A stretch of 59,414 nucleotides of DNA from Clostridia bacterium (GCA_009929695.1 RZZW01000016.1:1-59414), one strand, 5' to 3'. Shown: positions 33,861 to 43,319, numbered from the stretch's first letter. Program-made: numbers and translations. The notes: generated from the letters alone by a model not told the origin.

Positions 33861-34376
33861 TTACTCTATCTCAATCTGGCACATCTTCATTGCGTTTATT
33901 GCGTTTGTGTGGCTTTCGGGTGTCACGCCTGCGCAGCAGCTTTCGTCTACTATAATTCGAGTTTCGGGCATTGCCGCCTTCAGCAAAAGCGCGTTTGAAA
34001 TAACACATATGTCCGTGCACAGCCCAACGAGAGTTATGCTTTCGATGGGCTGTTTTGCGTTTTGTGATGCCAAAATATGCGCGAGCGACGTGCTGCCAAA
34101 GGTCGGCTTGTCAATCGGCTGCGTTTTAATAAGCTCCGCAATTTGGCTGTTTAATTGCCACCCGTCAGTGCCCTTTATGCAGTGCTCAACAGGCAAATGC
34201 TTTCCCTCAGCGGTGCTCAAATAATTTTCGCCGTGAGTGTCCCGCGTCGCGAATACCTCGCCGTCAAAATGCTCAATTTTTTCAAGCACCTTAGGCAATA
34301 TCGCCACCGCCTCTTTAGTGCCAAGCGAGCCGTCTATAAAATCGTTTTGCATGTCTACTACTATCAGTATTTTCAT
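33861..34376 (-). CDS. isochorismatase/nicotinamidase-like cysteine hydrolase
   Basis: 171 residues. Catalytic triad visible: Asp8 (VVDMQNDF), Lys90 (DKPTFGS) and Cys124 (GLCTDICV). RDTHGENY and HCIKGTDGW in the middle are typical of the nicotinamidase branch, so pyrazinamidase/nicotinamidase activity (NAD salvage) is the best single guess. Located 12 nt downstream of cls in the same direction, probably cotranscribed. Confidence 0.85.
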   Translation of the reverse strand: MKILIVVDMQNDFIDGSLGTKEAVAILPKVLEKIEHFDGEVFATRDTHGENYLSTAEGKHLPVEHCIKGTDGWQLNSQIAELIKTQPIDKPTFGSTSLAHILASQNAKQPIESITLVGLCTDICVISNALLLKAAMPETRIIVDESCCAGVTPESHTNAINAMKMCQIEIE

Positions 34377-34388
34377 TAAAATTACTCC

Positions 34389-35948
34389 TTACATCAACGG
34401 CGCAAAAATGCGCAAAATTCCTAGAAAAACCTGCTGTATAAGCGGTGTGTAGCGGTTAAAGGTCTCAAGCGTTATCTCGGTGCACTCGTTTTGCGTTGCC
34501 AAAAAGTCGTTTTCAACGTCCGTCACGGTGGGGCTTGCGTACATCCATGCGGCACATTCATAATGAAGATAAAGGCTGCGATAATCAAGATTTATCGTGC
34601 CGACAACAGCGTATTTGCCGTCCGCCGTAAAGCTTTTTGCGTGCACAAAGCCTGGTGTATACTCATAAATTTTCACGCCCGCCTCAAGCAGCGTCTTGTA
34701 ATAAGAGCGCGTCAAGAAAAATATCAGCTTTTTATCGGGTATTCCGGGCAAAATCATACGCACGTCTATGCCGCTTTTTGCCGCCGTTTTAAGCGCCGTC
34801 AGCATTTCATTGTCTATTATAAGGTACGGCGTCGTGATGTAAACGTGCTCCTTTGCGCGGTAAAGCATGTTCATGTACACCGTTTCGCCAACAGGCTCGT
34901 GGTCGAGCGGGGTGTCGGTGTACGTCTGCACAAAGCCCTCAGCGGCAAATTGCTCGGTGGGCGCAAATTTTAAATAGTCCTCGTCCGGCATATAAAACGG
35001 CTCTTTGCGGCGGTTTGGGCAAAGCGACGCCTCCCAAAGCGTGAGAAACATTATCGTCAGACCCCACACGCCGTCGCCTTTGAGCATGACGGCGGTGTCC
35101 TTCCATACGCCGTGCGGGCGGCGCTCGTTAATGTATTCATCGGCAAGGTTTATACCGCCTGTAAAGCCGACGTTGCCGTCGATGACGCAAATTTTGCGGT
35201 GGTCGCGGTTATTAAAGCGTGACGAAAAAATATTTGTCAGCTTGTTAAACGCAATACATTTTATGCCAAGAGTTTTAAGCTTTTCGGAATATTTGCCCGG
35301 CACGAGGAAAAGGCTGCCGACGTCGTCGTACATAAACCGCACATCGACGCCCTCGCGCGCCTTTCTGGCAAGAATTTCAAGCAGAGTGTCCCACATTTTG
35401 CCGGATTGAATTATGAAATATTCCATAAAAATAAAGCTCTGCGCCTTTTCAAGCTCGGCGCACATGTCGGCAAACATCTCCTCGCCAAATGCGTAATATT
35501 TGACGGAAGTAGACGCGTAAACAGGCATTCCTGCGGCGTTTTTGATGTATTGCGACTGCACGGCGGCGGCGGGGTCGAGCGATTTCAAAGCGGCGTCGGC
35601 AGTCGGGCGCACCGCGATGGCGCGCATAAATTTTTCATGAATGCGCTCATTTATGCGCTTTTCGCGTTTAGAATGCCGCACCTCGCCAAAAATAAGGTAT
35701 ATCAGCCCGCCGAAAATTGGCAGTATAAAAAGCGGAATTATCCACGCAATTTTCACCGCGGGGTTGATGTTGTCGTTTTTGACAATATGTATCGCCACAA
35801 GCAGCGAAAGCACGGCGCACACAACGTAAAAATGCGAAAAATAATTGCGGAAAAATTTGAACACAATAACGTATACGCCGATTTGAATTAGAATCGACAC
35901 CGCAATTTCAAAAATGTGCACAGGCACAGATAACGTGCTTTTTTTCGT
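34389..35948 (-). CDS. cls: cardiolipin synthase (phospholipase D family)
   Basis: About 519 residues. Two N-terminal membrane segments, then two HKD motifs: HRKICVIDG and HAKSFTADG, each with its downstream Gly/Asn context (GFTGGINLADEY, VVGTINLDYRS). Condenses two phosphatidylglycerols into cardiolipin in the membrane. The start is odd: no ATG, GTG or TTG follows the good AAGGAG at 35958-35963; the codon 9 nt downstream is ACG (35946-35948), in frame and giving a typical Lys-rich N-terminus. The frame stays open through repeats to 36203 but that extension is not protein-like. Confidence 0.88.
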   Translation of the reverse strand, partial: TKKSTLSVPVHIFEIAVSILIQIGVYVIVFKFFRNYFSHFYVVCAVLSLLVAIHIVKNDNINPAVKIAWIIPLFILPIFGGLIYLIFGEVRHSKREKRINERIHEKFMRAIAVRPTADAALKSLDPAAAVQSQYIKNAAGMPVYASTSVKYYAFGEEMFADMCAELEKAQSFIFMEYFIIQSGKMWDTLLEILARKAREGVDVRFMYDDVGSLFLVPGKYSEKLKTLGIKCIAFNKLTNIFSSRFNNRDHRKICVIDGNVGFTGGINLADEYINERRPHGVWKDTAVMLKGDGVWGLTIMFLTLWEASLCPNRRKEPFYMPDEDYLKFAPTEQFAAEGFVQTYTDTPLDHEPVGETVYMNMLYRAKEHVYITTPYLIIDNEMLTALKTAAKSGIDVRMILPGIPDKKLIFFLTRSYYKTLLEAGVKIYEYTPGFVHAKSFTADGKYAVVGTINLDYRSLYLHYECAAWMYASPTVTDVENDFLATQNECTEITLETFNRYTPLIQQVFLGILRIFAPLM

Positions 35949-35994
35949 GATAAACAGCTCCTTTTTGGTGAGAATTGGTGGGGGAGAAGATTGT

Positions 35995-36205
35995 GGAAAC
36001 CTAAGCGGACGAGCGAAGCTCGCCCCTACAATACGCCGTGAATTTGAGGTGAATTGTAGGGACGGATTCCATATCCGCCCGCAATTTCGCACAAATTTGC
36101 GGTTTGGCACATTTGTAGGGGTCGATGCCCACATCGCCCCGAAGTCGTAGCAATGTGCAAACCTAAGCGGGACGTCGAGGACGCCGTCCCCTACGATGCG
36201 CATTG
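35995..36205. repeat. composite family B array (copy 2)
   Basis: Units in order: GCGGACGAGCGAAGCTCGCC, GACGGATTCCATATCCGCC, GTCGATGCCCACATCG and GGGACGTCGAGGACGCCGTC, with connecting stretches such as GCGCAAACCTAAGC and TTTGCGGTTTGGCACATTTG. 36056-36195 is nearly identical to the inverted copy at 46026-46163 and the direct copy at 12318-12456. Confidence 0.85.
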
Positions 36206-36293
36206 CAAATTTGTGTGCCGCGCGGCGTTATCCACATTATACTATCAGCAAATGTAAAAATCAAACTGCGGCGGTTATGATAATAGAGAAATA

Positions 36294-36322
36294 TTGCATT
36301 TTGGTAAAAAAAATCATATAAT
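36294..36322 (+). promoter_or_regulatory. promoter of the broken lacI-type gene
   Basis: TTGCAT (36294-36299), 17-bp spacer, TATAAT (36317-36322), ~58 nt upstream of the GTG start. Confidence 0.7.
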
Positions 36323-36379
36323 AAGCGTATATCGCAAAAATACAGTAGATACTTTCTGCATACAAGGAGGGCTGTAAAC

Positions 36380-37420
36380 GTGGTCACTATAAAGGATATC
36401 GCACGCGAGGCTGATGTCAGCTTCACAACTGTTTCAAACGTAATACACGGCAACACAAAGCGTGTTTCGGCAGGCACTGTTGAGCGCATAAACGAGATAA
36501 TGAAAAAGCGAGGCTATGTGCCAAACATGGGTGCGAGGGCGCTTGTAGGCTCTAAAACCAAGCTTATAGCCTTCGCTTATCAGTCGTATCAGCCGGTGGC
36601 CGAGAGCAACGTCATGGAGGACACCTTTGTAAGCCAGCTCACGGGCGAGCTTGAAAGGTGCATTCATGAGGCCGATTACGACATGATGCTCACGTTTGTC
36701 GATTCGCAAAACGGCATGGTGGCGGCGGCGCAAAGGTGGAACGCCGACGGCATAGTGGTGCTTGGCGCAACGCCGCAGCAGTGCACACGCCTGCTTGAAG
36801 CAACCCAAAAGCCAATCGCGTTTATCGACTGCTCGCTCGAGGACGGCAGCGAGAGCATACGCAAAAATTACGTCACTGTCACGCTCGACGACAGAGCGGC
36901 GGCATACGAAATGACAAAATATCTAATCGCCTGCGGGCATAAAAAAATAGGCTTTGTGTGCCGCACAACCGTTGAATAAAAAAACCCCGACAGCCTGCGC
37001 CGCGAGGGCTACACCGCCGCCATGCGCGAGGCGGGGCTTGACGTGCCAGAAAACTGGACGATGTATATGGGCCCCACCTACAACATGCGCCGCAAAGCTC
37101 TCGCCGAAATATACGCCCGCCGCAGCGAGTTCACAGCGCTTTTCTCAACGGCGGATATGGACGCGGCAAGCATCGAAAATTATTTGCAGGATCTCGGCGT
37201 GCGCGTCCCGCAGGACATCTCCGTCGCGGGCTTTGACGGCAACTATATGTCCTCAATGGTGCGCCCCACGCTGACAACAATGTACCAAGACACCTCCGCC
37301 AAAGCCGCCGCCGCAATAGACGGGCTGGTTGCGCTTATGTCAGGCTCGACACCTGAAAAACGAGACATACGCATTCCGGTGAGGCTGATTGAGAGAAATT
37401 CGGTTACGGTTATTAAATGA
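36380..37420 (+). pseudogene. LacI-family regulator with an in-frame TAA
   Basis: GTG start at 36380 with AAGGAGG at 36364-36370. N-terminal LacI HTH (TIKDIAREADVSFTTVSNVI) and hinge, then the periplasmic-binding-type core. TAA at 36977-36979 interrupts the frame between HKKIGFVCRTTVE and KNPDSLRREGYTAAM; the same frame then runs to TGA 37420 with VPQDISVAGFDGN and TLTTMYQD, as in intact LacI proteins. The single stop removes the C-terminal subdomain. It may be a true nonsense mutation or a sequence error. The next gene (malQ) is convergent, so the original target is not obvious. Confidence 0.8.
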
Positions 37421-37509
37421 AAAATAAAAAGTGAAGAATGAAAAATTAAGGAGTGATTGCCGCAGCAATCACTCCTTAATTTTTCTTTCTTCTTTCTTAT
37501 ATCTTCTTT
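37421..37509. repeat. family C element, minimal form, filling a convergent gap
   Basis: Exactly spans stop (37418-37420) to stop (37510-37512). Purine arm AAAATAAAAAGTGAAGAATG, stem AAGGAGTGATTGC-CGCA-GCAATCACTCCTT, pyrimidine arm to CTTCTTTTC. Reads as a bidirectional terminator. Confidence 0.85.
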
Positions 37510-38973
37510 TCAATTTCGCCCATAAAGCCCCGTCATCCGTGCAATCTCTTTCGCCAGCTCATCTGTAAAGGCTTCTGCGGTTGTTCTCCATTGCCAGTTG
37601 CCGGATACTGTGCCGGGGGTGTTCATGCGGGCGTCTGCTCCTAGCTCGAGCCAGTCTTGCATGGGGATGATGGCGGTGTCGGCTACGCTTGCTAAGGCGG
37701 CGCGGATCATGCATTTTGTGAATGAGCCGTGCGCGCCTAAATATTCCATCGCGTTTGCGACGTCGTCCTGCGGCGCGGATAGCTGCCAGTCAGCCGTTGT
37801 TGTGTTGTCGTGCGTGCCGGTGTACACAATGCAGTTTCGCGTGTAATTGTGCGGCAGATAGTCGCTCTCCTCGCGGCTGTCAAACGCAAATTGCAGCACC
37901 TTCATGCCGGGGAAGCCGCTGTGCTTTAAAAGCGAGCGGACATCGTCAGTCAAAAAGCCGAGATCCTCGGCAATTATTTTTATATCGGGCAGCTTTAGGC
38001 GCACAGCCTCGATAAACGGCACGCCCGGCCCCTGACGCCAGCGTCCGTTTATCGCGGTGTCGCTGCCCGCGGGTATCGCATAATAGCCCGCAAACCCGCG
38101 AAAATGGTCTATGCGCACGATGTCATACACGCTTTTTGCGTGCTTTAAGCGATTTATCCACCACGCGTAGCCGGTTTCGGCGTGCAGCGCCCAATTGTAA
38201 AGCGGGTTGCCCCACAGCTGCCCATCCGCCGAAAAGCCGTCGGGCGGACACCCCGCGACCTCGCTCAAATTTCCATTTTTATCAAGCTGAAAAAGCTGTG
38301 GGTTCGCCCATAAATCTGACGAATCAGGTGAGACGTATATCGGAATATCGCCGATAATCTGCACGCCGCGCTCGTTTGCGTAAGCTTTCAGCGCTTTCCA
38401 CTGGGCGGCACAGAGATACTGCACTATTTTCCAAAATTCAGTTTCTTCCGCAAGGCGCTTTTGCGCGGCTTCAATAGCGTGTGGGCGGCGCGTGCGTATG
38501 TCATCGCTCCACAGCGAAAACGCCGCGAAGCCATTCTCCTCTTTAAGTGCCATAAACAGCGCATAGTCATACAGCCACGTCGCGTTTTCGGCTTCAAAAT
38601 CGGCGTAGCTCTGCGTTTTTTCAAAGCGGGCTGCCGCCTTTTTCAAAAGCGGAAAACGATTGTCAAACAGCTTGCCGTAGTCTGTTTTATGCGCGTCACT
38701 GCCCATATCGGTGGCCTCAATTTCCTCTTGCGTAAGCAGACCGTCGGCGCAGAGAATGTCTAAATCAATAAAATAAGGGTTGAACGCGAACGCCGAAAAG
38801 CTTTGATAAGGGCTGTCGCCGTAGCCTGTCGCGCCGATTGGCAAAAGCTGCCAGCGACGCTGATTTGCTTTTTGCAGAAAATCTACAAAATCGCGCGCCG
38901 CCGCGCCAAATGTGCCTATGCCGTGCGCCGAGGGCAGCGACGACACCGGCATTAATATCCCGCAAGTGCGCAT
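37510..38973 (-). CDS. malQ: 4-alpha-glucanotransferase
   Basis: 487 residues of GH77. Disproportionates maltodextrins in the cytoplasm. Motifs: MPVSSLPSAHGIGTFG, GDIPIYVSPDSSDLWANP, the nucleophile region VRIDHFRGFAGYY, the acid/base EDLGFLTDDV and TGTHDNTT. ATG 38973 overlaps the permease stop (TGATG); a 74-codon upstream extension is the permease gene in another frame. Last gene of the lacI-SBP-permease operon, which indicates a maltodextrin substrate. Confidence 0.95.
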   Translation of the reverse strand: MRTCGILMPVSSLPSAHGIGTFGAAARDFVDFLQKANQRRWQLLPIGATGYGDSPYQSFSAFAFNPYFIDLDILCADGLLTQEEIEATDMGSDAHKTDYGKLFDNRFPLLKKAAARFEKTQSYADFEAENATWLYDYALFMALKEENGFAAFSLWSDDIRTRRPHAIEAAQKRLAEETEFWKIVQYLCAAQWKALKAYANERGVQIIGDIPIYVSPDSSDLWANPQLFQLDKNGNLSEVAGCPPDGFSADGQLWGNPLYNWALHAETGYAWWINRLKHAKSVYDIVRIDHFRGFAGYYAIPAGSDTAINGRWRQGPGVPFIEAVRLKLPDIKIIAEDLGFLTDDVRSLLKHSGFPGMKVLQFAFDSREESDYLPHNYTRNCIVYTGTHDNTTTADWQLSAPQDDVANAMEYLGAHGSFTKCMIRAALASVADTAIIPMQDWLELGADARMNTPGTVSGNWQWRTTAEAFTDELAKEIARMTGLYGRN

Positions 38974-39806
38974 CAGCCCTTCACCGCCCCGGCGATTACG
39001 CCCTCGATAATATATTTCTGGCAGACAAGATAAAATAGAATTATCGGAATTATCGCCAAAACTAACATAGCCATCATCGCGCCCCAGTCGATAGAGCCGT
39101 AGCCGCCCTTTAGGTACTGAATTGCGATTGGAATTGTCTTGTATTTTTTGATGTTCAAAACGAGCAGCGGCAGCAGATAGTCGTTCCAAATCCACATCGT
39201 TTCAAGTATGCCGACGGAAAGATATGTCGGCTTCATGACAGGAAATACCACCTTGAAAAACGTTTGCAGCGGCGAGCAGCCGTCAATCGTCGCGGCCTCT
39301 TCAATTTCTATGGGAATATTTTTCACAAACCCACAGAACATAAACACCGCAAGCCCTGCGCCAAAGCCGAGATAGACGATTATAATGCCGACAGGGTTGC
39401 CGAGCTTTAGCATGTCAGACAGCTTCGACAGCGTGAACATGACCATCTGAAACGGCACTACCATGCTGAAAATGCAAAGGTAGTACATCGCCTTTGTGAC
39501 CTTAGAGTCGCGCCGCGAGATATACCACGCGCACATCGACGTGCACACAAGTATAACGGCGACGGACGCGACAGTTATGAAAAGGCTGTAGCCAAACGCG
39601 CTGAAAAAGTCTATTTTGCGAATGCCCTCGACAAAGTTTTCAAGCCCGACAAAGCTTTTTTCGTCTGGCATTGAGAACGGATAGCGGTTGATATACGCCT
39701 TTTTCTTGAACGCATTCAGCACAACAATGAGAATGGGCAGCACGTAAATAACAGAAAAAATCGAGAAGAAAACAGTTAAGCCCACATGCTTTTTAGTTTT
39801 TTCCAT
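38973..39806 (-). CDS. maltodextrin-type ABC permease (MalG-type)
   Basis: 277 residues, six membrane segments, EAA loop EAATIDGCSPLQTFFKVVFP (~165-185), C-terminus typical of MalG (IIEGVIAGAVKG). Overlaps the preceding permease stop by one base and the malQ start by a few. Confidence 0.93.
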   Translation of the reverse strand: MEKTKKHVGLTVFFSIFSVIYVLPILIVVLNAFKKKAYINRYPFSMPDEKSFVGLENFVEGIRKIDFFSAFGYSLFITVASVAVILVCTSMCAWYISRRDSKVTKAMYYLCIFSMVVPFQMVMFTLSKLSDMLKLGNPVGIIIVYLGFGAGLAVFMFCGFVKNIPIEIEEAATIDGCSPLQTFFKVVFPVMKPTYLSVGILETMWIWNDYLLPLLVLNIKKYKTIPIAIQYLKGGYGSIDWGAMMAMLVLAIIPIILFYLVCQKYIIEGVIAGAVKG

Positions 39807-40648
39807 TATTGCTGCACCTCCTTACTACGCGTGGCAGAAAGCTGTAAAAGCGCTATGACAACGACGAGCAAAAAGAAGATTACGCTCTTTGCCTGCCCGA
39901 CGCCCTCCCAGCCCGTTCTGCCGTAAAACGTGTTGTAAATGTTTAAAGCGAGCAGCTCTGTCTTGTCGGACGGCTGACCGTTTGTGAGTGCCAAGTTCTG
40001 GTCAAACAGCTTAAAGCCGTTTGTGACGGACAAAAATGTGCAGATAGTGATGCTCGGCATACTCAGCGGCAGCGTGATTTTTTTGAGCGTCTGCCATCTT
40101 GACGCGCCGTCAATCTCGGCGGCCTCGTACAAATCGCCAGGTATGCTCTGCAAGCCCGCGATGTAAATTATCATCATGTAGCCCACCTGCTGCCAGCACA
40201 TCAAAATGACGAGTCCCCAAAAGCCGTAGGAGGCAGAGTAGGTGAGTGTGCGGCCGAAATACTGCAAAATGCCGTTGAAAATGAGCTGCCAAATATAGCC
40301 GAGCACAATGCCGCCGATGAGGTTAGGCATAAAAAACACCGTGCGGAAAATATTTGTGCCGCGAATGCCCTTCGTCATCAAAAGCGCCACCGCGTATGCT
40401 AGCACGTTTATCAAAATGACGGACACCACCGTGAACAGCGCTGTGAGCCACAGAGAGTGCAAAAACGTAGCGTCTGTAAACACCTTCATGTAATTTTTAA
40501 ACCCGACAAACGTGGCGTTAGTGACGGTTGTAAATTCACAAAAGCTGAGGTAAATACCCATCCCAAACGGAATTATAAACCCAATACAAAACGCCAAAAA
40601 CGTAGGCAGCATGAAGATGGGAAAATATTTTTTTAAGGATTTTTTCAA
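39806..40648 (-). CDS. maltodextrin-type ABC permease (MalF-type)
   Basis: 280 residues, six membrane segments, EAA loop EAAEIDGASRWQTLKKITLP (~180-200). Start ATG 40648 follows AAAAAGGAGG-type sequence. Preceded by a family C element separating it from the binding-protein gene, the same arrangement as in the first ABC operon. No ATPase gene nearby; a shared MsmX-type ATPase encoded elsewhere is the usual solution. Confidence 0.92.
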   Translation of the reverse strand: MKKSLKKYFPIFMLPTFLAFCIGFIIPFGMGIYLSFCEFTTVTNATFVGFKNYMKVFTDATFLHSLWLTALFTVVSVILINVLAYAVALLMTKGIRGTNIFRTVFFMPNLIGGIVLGYIWQLIFNGILQYFGRTLTYSASYGFWGLVILMCWQQVGYMMIIYIAGLQSIPGDLYEAAEIDGASRWQTLKKITLPLSMPSITICTFLSVTNGFKLFDQNLALTNGQPSDKTELLALNIYNTFYGRTGWEGVGQAKSVIFFLLVVVIALLQLSATRSKEVQQ

Positions 40649-40668
40649 AATGATTGCCTCCTTTTTAA

Positions 40669-40806
40669 ATGAAAAGTGAAGAGTGAAAAATGAAAAATTA
40701 AGGTGTGATACCTGCGGGTATCACATTTTAATGAAAAGCACAAAATCATTAGAATGTGATTGCGCAGCAATCACTCATTAATTTTTCACTCTTCACTTTT
40801 CACTAT
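40669..40806. repeat. family C element between SBP and permease genes
   Basis: AAAAGTGAAGAGTGAAAAATG arm, stem AAGGTGTGATACC..GGTATCAC and GTGATTGC..GCAATCACTCATTAA, and arm ending CTTCACTTTTCACTATT. Same relative position as the element at 27136-27298. Confidence 0.8.
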
Positions 40807-40876
40807 TTTAACGTTCACGTTAAAATACAATGCGAGGGGGCAATTACGCCACCCTCGCGGTTTATGGGGAGATATT

Positions 40877-42211
40877 TTATTTTGCGGCTGATTTTTCTGC
40901 TGCCCAGCCGTCTACAAATGCTGTTTTAACTGCGTCCCAGTCGCCTGTGCCCTGTGCATATTCAAGAAGCGCTGCGCCAACGCTGTTTTTCCAGTCTTCA
41001 GAAGGCATTGTTGTGAAGCACCATGCCACACTTGTTTTGCCGTCTGCGATATACTGGTCAGCCGCTGCGATAAGCGGGTTTGAGGGCAGATATTCGCCTG
41101 TGAAGCCTTCAAACGGGCACACAAAGCCCATGTCTGTGCAAAGTGCTTTTTTGCCTGCGTCGCTTGTTACACACCAGTTCATGAAGTCGAGCGTCGCCTG
41201 AATGTCCTCTGCTGACGCGTTCTTGTTCACGCACCAGTAGTTCTCTGAACCTGTGCAAAGGCCCTGATTTTCCTCGCCCTTTGCGCCGATATAGATAGGC
41301 AGCATGCCGATTTCATCGTCTGTTAAAGAGCCGTCCTTCGCGATGTCGGCGTATGCCCATGTGCCGTTCTGATAGAACACTGCTTCGCCAAGAACAAACT
41401 CTGACAACGCGTCGTCGCCTGTTTTGCTTGAGAGAAGTGTAGGCTCACATGTTGAGTCTGTTGTATAAAGATCCCAAATTGCCTTGTAGTTGTCAAGATA
41501 TGTGCCCTTGATTGCGTCTGTGTCGCCGATGCCGTCCGCCTGATATTCATAGTAGATAGGCAGGTTGGCAAGATGCGTCTTAAAGCGCCAGTCGGACGAT
41601 GAATCCATGCCGGCAGATGCAAACGCGCCCTGCACGCCAAGCTCGTCCTTGCGCGCCTGAATGTCGTCGGCTACCTTTTTCAAGGTGTCAAAGCTTGTGA
41701 TGTCGGCGGCTGTGTAGCCCGCTTTTTCAAGTAATGTCTTGTTGTAAATGATGCCGTATGTCTCGATAACATATGCGATGCCGAGCGTTTTGTCGCCGTC
41801 TTTAAGCGCAAAGTCGTCGCTCTTTAGCTGGCCGTATACGTCAGAGGCTGAAAGGTCGTAGCAGTAGTCCTTCCAAGATGCAAGGCCGACAGGTCCGTTT
41901 ACCTGGAAGAGCGTCGGCGCGTCGGTTTTCGCCATCTCAGATTTCAGTGTCGATTCATAAGTGCCCGATGCCGCTGTAACCACTGTCACAGGCACGCCTG
42001 TCTCTTTTGTGTACTCTTCGCCGAGCGCGACCCACTGGTCTGCCTGCTCCGGCTTAAAGTTGTAGTAGTAGACGCTGCCCTTTGCGGCTGCTGTTGAGGA
42101 TGCTGTGGATGCGGGCGTTGATGCTGCTGCGCTGCTGCTTGATGCGCCGCCGCACGCCGTCATGCCCACTGCCATAACGGCTGCCAGTGCGATTGCTAAG
42201 AACTTTTTCAT
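40877..42211 (-). CDS. sugar ABC transporter, solute-binding lipoprotein
   Basis: 444 residues from ATG 42211, set by AGGAGGG at 42220-42226. Lipoprotein signal with MTACG (Cys ~20), then a Ser/Ala linker and an SBP family 1 domain (SVYYYNFKPEQADQWVALGEEY). The operon with MalF/MalG-type permeases and MalQ suggests maltodextrin binding. 71 nt downstream of lacI, so transcribed with it. Confidence 0.92.
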   Translation of the reverse strand: MKKFLAIALAAVMAVGMTACGGASSSSAAASTPASTASSTAAAKGSVYYYNFKPEQADQWVALGEEYTKETGVPVTVVTAASGTYESTLKSEMAKTDAPTLFQVNGPVGLASWKDYCYDLSASDVYGQLKSDDFALKDGDKTLGIAYVIETYGIIYNKTLLEKAGYTAADITSFDTLKKVADDIQARKDELGVQGAFASAGMDSSSDWRFKTHLANLPIYYEYQADGIGDTDAIKGTYLDNYKAIWDLYTTDSTCEPTLLSSKTGDDALSEFVLGEAVFYQNGTWAYADIAKDGSLTDDEIGMLPIYIGAKGEENQGLCTGSENYWCVNKNASAEDIQATLDFMNWCVTSDAGKKALCTDMGFVCPFEGFTGEYLPSNPLIAAADQYIADGKTSVAWCFTTMPSEDWKNSVGAALLEYAQGTGDWDAVKTAFVDGWAAEKSAAK

Positions 42212-42282
42212 AAAATGCCCTCCTAAATTTCTCCGCGTTAGCGGGGTTTCCAAAATATATATCAACCGAACCTTTCGGATGA

Positions 42283-43287
42283 TTACAATTTCGCGACGCT
42301 CTCGCCGCTCTCAACGACGGCATTCATTATAACCGTCTGCGCCTTTTCGCCGCCCGTTATCTGCGCGAGCAGCAGCTTTACGCTAGTCTGGGCAATCTCC
42401 TGCTGCGGCTGCATAAGTGTGCAAAGGCTCGGCGTGCAAAACCGCGTCAGCGATATTCCGTCAAAGCCCAAAATCGAGATGTCCTCGGGGATTTTCAGCC
42501 CCGCCTCCGTTATCGCGCGCTTTGCGCCGATGGCAAGAATGTCCGACATGCAAAACACCGCTGTTATATCCTTGCACCGCGCAAGCAGCTTATTCATAGC
42601 TTTATAGCCGCTCTCAAGATTAAATGACGCGTGCTGATAATATTTATCGTCAAATTCTTCGTTTGTCGCCGCCTTGTATGCGCTCTTGAAGCCGTCAAGC
42701 CTGAGCTTGCTTATGTATGACATCTCAACGCGGCCGCCTATCACGGCTATACGGCGGTGATTGTTTTCAAGCAAAAAGCTGCAAGCGTCAGCGCCCGCCT
42801 TTTCGTCGTCAACACCAACCTGCGAAAGATTTTTAAAATTAAGCGCCTGCGAAACTGTTGTCGCTAAAACGCAAGGCACGCTTATGTGCTTAAACCGCGC
42901 CTTGAAGCCGTCCACGCTGCCGCCGAGATAAATGATGCCAAGCGGCTTTCGCTCGCGGATAAGCTGCTCGCTCACAAGCAGCTCGTCGGCGTCCTCGTCG
43001 ATGTAATGCACCTCGGCGCTGTAGCCCGCCGACGAAATATCAAGCTGAATGCGCTCAAGTATCGCCGCAAAAAAGCTGTTGAACGCGCCCTTTACAAGTA
43101 TCAGTATTCCCGACGGCTGCTGCGCCTTTAGCTGACGCGCGTTGTTGTTCGGCACAAAGCCGTGCCTTGACACTATCTCCTCAATATGCTTCTTCGCCTC
43201 GGGCGATACTTCAGGGTGATTGTTGAGCACGCGCGATACCGTCGAAACAGCATAGCCCGACTCCCGCGCGATATCCCTTATAGTCAT
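42283..43287 (-). CDS. LacI-family repressor of the maltodextrin operon
   Basis: 334 residues. HTH TIRDIARESGYAVSTVSRVLN at the N-terminus, hinge NNARQLKAQQ, then the sugar-binding core with ISILGFDGISLTRFCTPSL. GTGAAGG lies 5-11 nt before ATG 43287. Two palindromic operators sit just downstream of its own promoter, so it is probably autoregulated together with the operon it heads. Confidence 0.93.
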   Translation of the reverse strand: MTIRDIARESGYAVSTVSRVLNNHPEVSPEAKKHIEEIVSRHGFVPNNNARQLKAQQPSGILILVKGAFNSFFAAILERIQLDISSAGYSAEVHYIDEDADELLVSEQLIRERKPLGIIYLGGSVDGFKARFKHISVPCVLATTVSQALNFKNLSQVGVDDEKAGADACSFLLENNHRRIAVIGGRVEMSYISKLRLDGFKSAYKAATNEEFDDKYYQHASFNLESGYKAMNKLLARCKDITAVFCMSDILAIGAKRAITEAGLKIPEDISILGFDGISLTRFCTPSLCTLMQPQQEIAQTSVKLLLAQITGGEKAQTVIMNAVVESGESVAKL

Positions 43288-43319
43288 GTGCCTTCACCGC
43301 CTAAAATCTGTTCCCGAAA

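Noticed and set aside
34389..36203. cls reading frame extended to 36203
   Set aside because: The added 85 codons translate family B repeats; the ribosome site points to the start near 35948.
35995..36205. CRISPR-like array
   Set aside because: Repeats are palindromes with varying centres and irregular spacing, not identical repeats with equal-length unique spacers; no cas genes.
3801..36979. TAA used as a sense codon (alternative genetic code)
   Set aside because: Many intact genes in the window end in TAA (e.g. sipW, gap); three in-frame TAA codons in otherwise normal genes are better explained as mutations or errors.
37510..39195. malQ reading extended to 39195
   Set aside because: The extension is the upstream permease gene read in another frame; ATG 38973 overlaps the permease stop and fits MalQ.
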